64,000 bases of DNA. Source: Paenibacillus sp. MMS20-IR301. Lineage in GTDB: Bacteria; Bacillota; Bacilli; Paenibacillales; Paenibacillaceae. The DNA lies in NCBI RefSeq assembly GCF_032302195.1, contig NZ_CP135275.1, positions 1,612,001 to 1,676,000 of the forward strand, given 5' to 3'. The first letter of the stretch is position 1. Each line of letters begins with the position of its first letter. The notes beneath the pieces are model-generated. The model saw only the letters and a program-made list of their open reading frames with translations. It ran no database searches and was not told the DNA's origin. This document shows positions 57,921 through 64,000 of this stretch, one piece after another. The position numbers were made by a program, and so were the translations under genes.

Positions 57921-58445
57921 ATGACCACGGCTTTACTGGTGATAGATGTTCAAGAGGCAATGTTTTCTTATCCCGGAATGAGTCTGTATGAGGGAGAGCA
58001 GGTGCTGGAGCGGATTGCTTCATTGATAGCGAAGGCCCGCTCTGCGGGTACTCCGGTAATTTACATCCAGCATACGGAAGATGAAGGTGAATTCGTAAAG
58101 GGTACACCTGCCTGGGAGATTAACAGCCATATTGCCCCGCTTGCAGGGGAGAGGGTCATTGAGAAGACGACGCCGGATTCCTTCCATCTCACCGGGCTGC
58201 AGCCGGAGCTTGAACGGCTTGGGGTTAACGAGCTGTACCTTTGCGGGATGCAGACGGATTATTGTGTGAATGCCACCAGCAGACGCGCGTCTGCCCTAGG
58301 GTATTCAACTGTACTGGTTAAAGACGCACATAGCACCTTCGACAATGACACGCATAGCGGTGAAGAAATTGTGAATCAGCATAATCAGGACCTCGGTTCG
58401 GGAATTGTAACCCTGCGCGCAGAGCAAGAGATATCGTTCACATGA
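57921..58445 (+). CDS. Isochorismatase-family cysteine hydrolase
   Basis: A 174-residue hydrolase. The catalytic Asp is in LLVIDVQEAMF, the Lys in VIEKTTPDSF, and the Cys in LCGMQTDYCVNAT. The family includes nicotinamidases and carbamoyl hydrolases; the substrate is unknown. ATG 57921 follows GGAGGAGG. The stop overlaps the start of a VanW-family gene by four bases. Confidence 0.9.
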   Translation: MTTALLVIDVQEAMFSYPGMSLYEGEQVLERIASLIAKARSAGTPVIYIQHTEDEGEFVKGTPAWEINSHIAPLAGERVIEKTTPDSFHLTGLQPELERLGVNELYLCGMQTDYCVNATSRRASALGYSTVLVKDAHSTFDNDTHSGEEIVNQHNQDLGSGIVTLRAEQEISFT

Positions 58446-59260
58446 ATCCGGTGATTACGGCAATGAAGCCAATCCGCCGGTCCAGGCTGAGACTATTCGC
58501 GGGCAAGCGGTATTTTACCTGGAAAAGATACTGGAAATGGATTACCGCAAGCCATGATCTGGCAAAAGAACACCGCACGGAATCCCTTCCTTATGAGCCT
58601 GTCAGTCACGCTACCCCGCTGCTTCGGAGCCTGCGTAATGTGGATATGCAGCTGCAGTATAATAAAATAACCAATCTGCGCCTGGCGTTTGCGAAGCTGG
58701 ATGGCCTGGTAATTCAGCCGGGTGAGACTTTCTCCTATTGGAGGAGCATCGGCAAGCCTACCCGGAGGAAGGGGTATCTGGATGGAATGGTGCTGCAATC
58801 GGGCGGCTTCCGTTCCGGAACAGGCGGCGGGCTGTGCCAGCTGTCCAATCTAATCTACTGGATGACGCTGCATACACCGCTCACGGTTACCGAACGGCAC
58901 CGTCACAGCTATGATGTCTTCCCCGATGAGCAGCGGACCCAGCCCTTCGGAAGCGGAGCTACCTGCGCTTATAATTATCTCGATTTGCAGCTGAGGAATG
59001 ATACAGAGCATGCTTACCAGCTGAAGCTTCATCTGGATGAGACGCATCTCCATGGGGCGTGGCGCTGTGCAGGCAGACAGCTCTACACTTATGAGGTCTA
59101 TGAGGACGGCCACCGCATCAGCCTGGAGCCTTGGGGCGGTTATGTCCGCAGCAATGCCATCCGCCGGAGAGTATTTACGCTTACAGGGGAGCTTGCTGGT
59201 GATGAAGCTGTTACCGAGAATTATGCGCTGATGATGTATTCTCCGCTGCTGCAGGGATAA
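58442..59260 (+). CDS. VanW family protein
   Basis: A 272-residue protein with the VanW domain (VIQPGETFSYWRSIGKPTRR; SGGFRSGTGGGLCQLSNLIY; YDVFPDEQRTQPFGSGATCA). The function of VanW is unknown; the name comes from vancomycin-resistance operons, but most members are not linked to resistance. No signal peptide is visible. Its start is coupled to the isochorismatase stop (ATGA). Confidence 0.88.
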   Translation: MNPVITAMKPIRRSRLRLFAGKRYFTWKRYWKWITASHDLAKEHRTESLPYEPVSHATPLLRSLRNVDMQLQYNKITNLRLAFAKLDGLVIQPGETFSYWRSIGKPTRRKGYLDGMVLQSGGFRSGTGGGLCQLSNLIYWMTLHTPLTVTERHRHSYDVFPDEQRTQPFGSGATCAYNYLDLQLRNDTEHAYQLKLHLDETHLHGAWRCAGRQLYTYEVYEDGHRISLEPWGGYVRSNAIRRRVFTLTGELAGDEAVTENYALMMYSPLLQG

Positions 59261-59286
59261 AGCCGGACGATTCGGGGTTATAACAT

Positions 59287-60312
59287 AGTGGATCGGATCT
59301 TCATATCTATAATGGAGAAATCCCGGGAATGCATGATGACTACATTATCGGGCATGAGCCTATGGGGATCGTTGAGGATACAGGACCGGAGGTTACCAGA
59401 GTCAAGAAGGGTGACCGTGTGATTATACCTTTTAATGTAGCCTGCGGACAATGCTTCTTCTGCCAGCATGAGATGGAGAGCCAATGCGACCATGCCAATG
59501 AAACTAAGGATACCGGCGGTTATCTGGGATACTCTGATACTTACGGCGGCTTCGCCGGAGGGCAAGCCGAGCTGCTACGTGTACCGTACGGCAATTTTGG
59601 CCCGTTTGTCGTCCCTGAGGATGCTGAAATGGAAGATGAGAAGCTCCTGTTCCTTTCGGACATCGTTCCTACTGCCTGGTGGGGTGTTGAGAATTCGGGA
59701 GTGAAGGCCGGTGACACGGTCATTGTGCTGGGCTGCGGCCCGGTAGGTCTGCTGACGCAAAAATTCGCCTGGATCAAAGGAGCGGCCCGTGTGATTGCAG
59801 TGGATTATATTCCTTACCGGCTTCAGCATGCGAAGCTCACGAACAACGTGGAGACGGTTAATTTCGAAGAGACCAAGGATGTTGAGCTGTACCTGAAGGA
59901 AATTACCCGCGGCGGGGCGGATGTGGTCATTGATTGCGTAGGTCTTGACGCTAAGAAGACTGTTGTAGAAAAGGTAGAGACTGCCTTAATGCTGCAGGGC
60001 GGTTCACTGGGCGCTTTCCGTATTGCCTCTGGGGCCGTCCGCAAATTCGGGACCATTCAGCTTGTCGGGGTATATGGACTGAACTATAATATGTTCCCGC
60101 TGGGCCATCTGTTTGAACGTAATATTACGCTGAAGATGGGACAGGCGCCTGTTATCCATTACATGCCGCTGCTGTACAAGATGATCAAAGAGAATAAATT
60201 TGATCCTACGGACATCATTACTCACCGGCTGCCGATCAGCAGGGCGGAGCACGCATACAATATTTTTCAGGAGAAGGAAGAGGATTGTATAAAGGTTGTA
60301 CTGAAACCGTAG
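59287..60312 (+). pseudogene. Zinc-dependent alcohol dehydrogenase, 5'-truncated
   Basis: The frame reads SGSDLHIYNGEIPGMHDDYI then IGHEPMGIVEDTGPEV and continues to a complete C-terminus, the glutathione-independent formaldehyde/threonine dehydrogenase-like branch. The structural zinc cysteines (CGQCFFCQHEMESQC) and Rossmann GCGPVG are intact. However, an in-frame TAA (59281-59283) precedes the homology, the first ~37 residues are absent, and the catalytic zinc Cys of the usual CGSD motif reads Ser. The only start is ATG 59329 (327 residues) with a weak GGAG. Likely a decayed gene after a deletion next to the VanW gene. Confidence 0.75.
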
Positions 60313-60357
60313 AGGGAGGACCAGAGCAGCGGTAGTCTCTAATAAAAAGCATTAAAG

Positions 60358-60395
60358 GCATGAAAATCCGTTTCCGGCGGATTTCATGCTTTTAT
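60358..60395 (+). terminator. Terminator after the dehydrogenase remnant
   Basis: GCATGAAAATCCG pairs, with one bulged A, to CGGATTTCATGC, followed by TTTTATTT. Confidence 0.75.
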
Positions 60396-60477
60396 TTGTG
60401 AAAAATACTGCTTTTTTCTGCAATTTGCGTTAAATTAACATAATGAGTCTTACATATTGCAAAAGGGGCGCCTAACG

Positions 60478-61392
60478 ATGAATGCCAAAAAACCGCCCGT
60501 TCCCGTTTCTCTGCTTATGGTGATCGGAATTGTGGCCATATCCTTTTCTTCAATTTTTATTAAATGGTCGTCTGCCCCTGTATCGGTACAGGGAATGTAC
60601 CGGCTGCTGATCACTTCACTGCTGATGCTGCCGTTTGCCCGGCCATACAGCGGAGCAGCAAGAACACTGCATTTCAAGGATTGGCTGCTGCTGGGAGCTT
60701 CAGGTGTCATGCTGGCCCTGCATTTCCTGCTCTGGATGGGCTCGCTGAATTACACCTCTGTAGCCAGCTCCACAATGATTCTGGCCTTGGAGCCCTTGTT
60801 TATTATGATGGGTGCTTTCATCCTGTATAAGGAACGGAATAGTGGTTCAGCTATCCTTGGTATGGCGGTTGCAATCTTCGGGGTGGTCTTCATCGGCTGG
60901 GGCGATATCGGACTGTCTGCCGAGAACCTGAAGGGGGATCTGCTCTCGCTTGGCGGAACGGTGGCGGTTGCTGTGCATCTGCTGATCGGACAGAAGCTGG
61001 TGGCACGGATGCCGTCTTATCTGTACAGTCTGATTGTCTTTATTACTGCGGCTGTTGTATTTGCCGTTTATAATCTGGCAACCCGTACACCGTTCTTCGA
61101 TTATCCGCCGCGGGAATGGGGGATCTTTGTACTGCTGGCAGTGGTTCCGACTGTATTCGGCCATATCCTGTTTAACTGGCTGCTGCAATATACATCGGCA
61201 ACTACAGTCTCGATGAATATTCTTGGCGAGCCTGTAGGCTCAAGCATTCTCGCCTTTCTGCTGCTGGGTGAACAACTGAGCCGGATGCAGTGGGCGGGAG
61301 GGGTACTGGTTATGGCCGGACTCGGTGTCTATCTGTATGCCGGCCGCAAAAAAGCGCTGAAGCTTGAGGCAGCTCTGGCTAATGCATCATAA
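60478..61392 (+). CDS. EamA family (DMT) transporter
   Basis: A 304-residue transporter with ten membrane segments in two EamA repeats. Marks include SSIFIKWSSAPVSVQGMYR at the start, SLNYTSVASSTMILALEPLF in repeat 1 and QYTSATTVSMNILGEPVGSS in repeat 2. The substrate is unknown. ATG 60478 follows AAAAGGGGCG; an earlier TTG in frame is less likely. Confidence 0.88.
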   Translation: MNAKKPPVPVSLLMVIGIVAISFSSIFIKWSSAPVSVQGMYRLLITSLLMLPFARPYSGAARTLHFKDWLLLGASGVMLALHFLLWMGSLNYTSVASSTMILALEPLFIMMGAFILYKERNSGSAILGMAVAIFGVVFIGWGDIGLSAENLKGDLLSLGGTVAVAVHLLIGQKLVARMPSYLYSLIVFITAAVVFAVYNLATRTPFFDYPPREWGIFVLLAVVPTVFGHILFNWLLQYTSATTVSMNILGEPVGSSILAFLLLGEQLSRMQWAGGVLVMAGLGVYLYAGRKKALKLEAALANAS

Positions 61393-61445
61393 GGCACATC
61401 AACCGTACATTAATATAGAACACAGATAAAGGGGTAAACTAAGCA

Positions 61446-62279
61446 ATGAATGAACATGATCAGAATGAACCGGCTGAACTAAACGGCGGGGCTGCCCCGA
61501 CGAGTGAAGAGCTGTGGAATGAGGATACGTATTCCGCCTGGACCAGCCGGTTCGGAACACCTGCTGAAGCTGCGGGGAAGCTGGTTAAAGATCCGGCCGG
61601 GAAGCTGTTTCCGCTGAACACCTATCTGGGTGAGGTGAAGGGCCGCAAAATCATGAACCTGATGGGCTCAAACGGGATGAAGGCGGTGGCGCTCGCACTG
61701 CTCGGTGCGGAGGTTACGGTAGCTGATTTCTCAGAGGCTAATGCGCGTTATGCGTCTGAATTGGCGCAGGCAGCCGGAGTGCAGCTGGAGTACATTGTCT
61801 CGGATGTGCTTGGACTGCCGGAAGCCCTGCTCGACAATTCCTATGATGTGGTACTTGCTGAAATGGGGATTGTTCACTATTTTACCGACTTGGCTCCGTT
61901 TATGGCTACCGCATACCGGCTGCTGGCATCCGGCGGGAAGTTCGTCCTGCGCGATTTTCACCCGGTAACGACCAAGCTGATCTCTTCTAAAGGTTCAACC
62001 GCCAAGGTGCGCAAGCATAAAGTAAGCGGGGATTATTTCGATACGGCGCTCGAAGAGAAGCGGGTGTCGTATTCCAAGTACATGCCGTCCTCAGGCGGTG
62101 CTGCAGATGCAGACAAGCCGAATGTGGTCTACTGGCGGCGCTGGACGCTGGGGGAAATCGTGACGGCTGCAGCAGCCGGCGGACTGATTATTCAGGAGCT
62201 GGCAGAAGAGCCTAACCTGTCGTCAGATGTCTATGATAAGGGAATCCCCAAGACCTTCACCCTGGTTGCTGTAAAATAA
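61446..62279 (+). CDS. Class I SAM-dependent methyltransferase
   Basis: A 277-residue methyltransferase. The SAM motif is a variant (GRKIMNLMGSNGMKAVALAL, then AEVTVADFSEANARYASEL and ASGGKFVLRDFHP). AAAGGGG precedes the ATG. The acceptor is unknown. A long stem-loop at 62291-62352 separates it from the convergent LysR gene. Confidence 0.87.
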   Translation: MNEHDQNEPAELNGGAAPTSEELWNEDTYSAWTSRFGTPAEAAGKLVKDPAGKLFPLNTYLGEVKGRKIMNLMGSNGMKAVALALLGAEVTVADFSEANARYASELAQAAGVQLEYIVSDVLGLPEALLDNSYDVVLAEMGIVHYFTDLAPFMATAYRLLASGGKFVLRDFHPVTTKLISSKGSTAKVRKHKVSGDYFDTALEEKRVSYSKYMPSSGGAADADKPNVVYWRRWTLGEIVTAAAAGGLIIQELAEEPNLSSDVYDKGIPKTFTLVAVK

Positions 62280-62290
62280 ACCTGTACTAC

Positions 62291-62352
62291 AAAGAAACCT
62301 CTCCTTTGAAATGGTTGTGTTAACGCCATTTTCTCAAAGGGGAGGTTTCTTT
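62291..62352. terminator. Long bidirectional terminator
   Basis: AAAGAAACCTCTCCTTTGA pairs with TCAAAGGGGAGGTTTCTTT (one G-T pair), with an inner AATGG/CCATT stem. It lies between convergent genes. Confidence 0.9.
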
Positions 62353-62364
62353 AAATATAAGAAT

Positions 62365-63255
62365 TTAATAAGCGGCTGCTGCACAAACTTCGGCAAAAGC
62401 TCTTTGCAGCGGAGATAAAGTGTAGTCCTTACGCCAAGCCAGAACAAACGAGCCGTCCGCCGGCCGGATTCCCGGCAGCGGAGCAGAGGCCAGACGTCCC
62501 GTAGCCACCTCTTCCGCGATTCCGGCTTTCGAGAATACCCCGATCATTCCTCCTTCACTTAGCATACATTTGACCGCCTCCGGCGAGCCGACAACGGCAT
62601 GATTCCACACCCTGACATTGTTCAGCTGCGTCCACTTGTCCGCGATTCCCCGCAGGAAGGAGGCCGCTTCATGCTGAACCCATGGCTCCCGGGCTACTGC
62701 TTCCACCGTAAGCTCCGGCAGGACGGCAAACGGATGATCCGGTGCAAAGGTGAGTACAGCTTCATCTGCTGCGATCACCTGAGTCTGAAAGCTGTCATCC
62801 TGACCTTCCGCGCTATGAAGAACAGCCAGCTGAATCTCCCGGCTGCGCAGCCGCTCCCGGATTGCATCATCAGGCAGCATGGACAGAAAAACATCAATTC
62901 CGCTATGCAGTCCGGTGAATCGGGCCAGCAGTTTAGGCACAAGATAAGAACCGGGAATGTTACTTGCCGTCAGCTCAAGGTTACCTGAAGCAAGAGAGGT
63001 GAACTGCTTAACCGTCCGCTCCGCCTCAAGCGTAAGCGAGACGATTCTGTGCGCATATTGATATAACGCTCGCCCAGCATCGGTTAGCAGCACCCGGCCG
63101 CTCCTATACTGGAACAGGGAGGCACCCAGCTCACTTTCCAGACTCTTCATATGAAAGGAGACGGTAGGCTGCTTAAGACCCATCTCGGCAGCTACATCTG
63201 TAACCTTCTTATACTTTTCAATCAGCACTACAATTTGCAATTTCACAAGGTTCAT
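62365..63255 (-). CDS. LysR family transcription regulator (CysL/YwfK-like)
   Basis: A 296-residue regulator. The winged HTH covers residues 1-60 (YKKVTDVAAEMGLKQPTVSF then HMKSLESELGASLFQYRSGR) and the ligand domain starts near 90 (ASGNLELTASNIPGSYLVPK). It lies divergent from pstS. A perfect palindrome, ATAGAT-AAA-ATCTAT, at 63305-63319 in the shared gap is a good LysR site, implying autoregulation and possibly control of the divergent gene. Confidence 0.88.
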   Translation of the reverse strand: MNLVKLQIVVLIEKYKKVTDVAAEMGLKQPTVSFHMKSLESELGASLFQYRSGRVLLTDAGRALYQYAHRIVSLTLEAERTVKQFTSLASGNLELTASNIPGSYLVPKLLARFTGLHSGIDVFLSMLPDDAIRERLRSREIQLAVLHSAEGQDDSFQTQVIAADEAVLTFAPDHPFAVLPELTVEAVAREPWVQHEAASFLRGIADKWTQLNNVRVWNHAVVGSPEAVKCMLSEGGMIGVFSKAGIAEEVATGRLASAPLPGIRPADGSFVLAWRKDYTLSPLQRAFAEVCAAAAY

Positions 63256-63304
63256 TAACTTCTCTCCTAATATATGGATAAAGTGCGGCTATTGTTGTTT
63301 CGTT

Positions 63305-63319
63305 ATAGATAAAATCTAT
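63305..63319. promoter_or_regulatory. LysR-type palindrome ATAGAT-AAA-ATCTAT
   Basis: A perfect 6-bp inverted repeat with a 3-base spacer (ATA-N9-TAT LysR pattern), 50 bases upstream of the LysR gene start. Confidence 0.6.
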
Positions 63320-63512
63320 GTCGTTATTCATTTTATATTATAACTTTTATCCGAGCTTTTACAAACTCAGTACTTTTAAATAACGAACGGGCCCTAGAAT
63401 AAGAAGAGTCAACGGAGACGCTGACAGGAACAAATGCTTCCAAGATGAGTTTTGTACGAAGCAGAGCGAAATGGAGCACACACTCACAAAACCTTTAGGA
63501 GGAAAAACAACA

Positions 63513-64000
63513 ATGCAATTCAGAAAATCTTGGATTATGGCTTTAGCTTTGACAAGCGTGGTAGCACTTTCGGCATGTGGTAATAACGGGGGAAATAATG
63601 CAACAACCAATAACGGAGGAAATGCAGCTGCAACAAACACACAAAACAGCAGCGGCGCTGAACTCAGCGGATCAATTCTGGCTTCGGGCTCCACAGCATT
63701 GCAGCCGCTGGTAGAGCAGGCAGCTGAGAAATTCATGGATGCTAACGCAGGCGTGGACATTCAGGTTCAGGGCGGCGGTAGCGGTACAGGTCTGACACAA
63801 GTAGCTGAAAAGCAAGTAGATATCGGTAACTCCGATGTATTCGCCGAAGAAAAGCTGAAGGATGCTGATGCTGAGAAGGCTGCAGCACTTGTAGATCATC
63901 AGGTAGCAGTTGTAGCAATGGCTACTGTAAGCAACCCGGATGCAGGCGTAGATTCATTGACTAAGCAGCAGCTGGTTGACATCTTCACCGGCAAAATCAC
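63513..64000 (+). CDS. pstS: Phosphate ABC transporter substrate-binding protein PstS (partial)
   Basis: The gene runs off the window end after 162 codons. The signal peptide ends in lipobox LSACG near residue 22, and an Asn/Gly/Ala/Thr-rich linker follows. The PstS-type domain begins [20 protein letters not shown] and shows the phosphate loop [20 protein letters not shown], then [15 protein letters not shown]. It captures phosphate for PstCAB, which should lie downstream outside the window. TTAGGAGG precedes the ATG. No clear PhoP box was confirmed in the 250-base upstream region. Confidence 0.9.
   Translation, partial: MQFRKSWIMALALTSVVALSACGNNGGNNATTNNGGNAAATNTQNSSGAELSGSILASGSTALQPLVEQAAEKFMDANAGVDIQVQGGGSGTGLTQVAEKQVDIGNSDVFAEEKLKDADAEKAAALVDHQVAVVAMATVSNPDAGVDSLTKQQLVDIFTGKI

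Noticed and set aside
1..64000. CRISPR arrays, tRNA/rRNA genes, intact insertion sequences, prophage structural genes, toxin-antitoxin or restriction systems
   Set aside because: None was seen on either strand. The repeats present are irregularly spaced, short or palindromic, and do not form CRISPR-like arrays.

Overview
The window looks like chromosomal DNA of a spore-forming, Gram-positive member of the Paenibacillaceae, most likely Paenibacillus. The evidence is a cwlJ-gerQ spore-germination pair, strong AGGAGG-type ribosome binding sites with frequent GTG and TTG starts, moderately GC-rich genes, a kimA gene behind a c-di-AMP riboswitch, a XerS-type recombinase, thioredoxin-type ArsC, BdbC/BdbD, and long intergenic stretches filled with short dispersed repeats. 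No rRNA, tRNA, CRISPR array or complete insertion sequence was seen.

Layout. 0-2.6 kb: tail of a DUF350/DUF4178 cluster, then moeA. 2.6-3.9 kb: a 1.36-kb gene-free stretch holding several repeat families. 3.9-6.7 kb: a Cys-cluster/pentapeptide protein, a XerS-type recombinase and a GNAT. 6.8-13.8 kb: a lipoprotein, an AbrB-family membrane protein, a TetR/membrane protein/flavodoxin operon, and a divergent oxidoreductase/WYL regulator pair. Three copies of one palindrome are scattered through this part. 13.9-17.3 kb: an MFS exporter divergent from an SgrR-type regulator, then a small zinc-ribbon gene. 17.4-22.05 kb: an AT-richer arsenic island bounded by a 17-bp direct repeat. Its left arm is arsR-arsB-arsC plus a decayed phosphatase; its right arm is a MarR regulator, arsM and a decayed arsN-like acetyltransferase. 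22.3-34.9 kb: ordinary metabolic and transport genes (aminotransferase, PQQ-propeller protein, esterase, two APC permeases, LysR plus tyrosine recombinase, ldh, a YCF48-like lipoprotein, an APH-like kinase). 35-38.8 kb: a small Cys-rich gene behind a Crp/Fnr-type promoter, DUF2500, cwlJ-gerQ, and a CorC/HlyC-type transporter behind a short upstream ORF. 38.9-44.5 kb: an MHYT-domain histidine kinase, bdbD-bdbC, and riboswitch-kimA. 44.6-49.8 kb: a Fur-controlled ferric-siderophore uptake locus (binding protein, two permeases, ATPase, FhuF-like reductase). 50-54 kb: murB, an ABC-2 exporter and a ZIP transporter. 54.1-56.8 kb: preQ1 riboswitch and queF-queC-queD-queE. 56.8-64 kb: small genes, isochorismatase/VanW, a 5'-truncated zinc alcohol dehydrogenase, an EamA transporter, a methyltransferase, a LysR regulator and the start of pstS.

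Functional groupings. Arsenate reduction, arsenite export and arsenite methylation sit together under two different regulators. Iron uptake is read from two Fur-type promoters. The queuosine precursor operon is complete except for folE. No single block looks like an unambiguously new multi-gene system. The most unusual signals are the flanked and partly decayed arsenic island, the uORF/RBS-hairpin arrangement before the CorC-like gene, the three-copy palindrome at 9.0-13.8 kb, the Fnr-spaced promoter of a 58-residue Cys-rich protein, and tandem ~67-bp units inside the siderophore operon.
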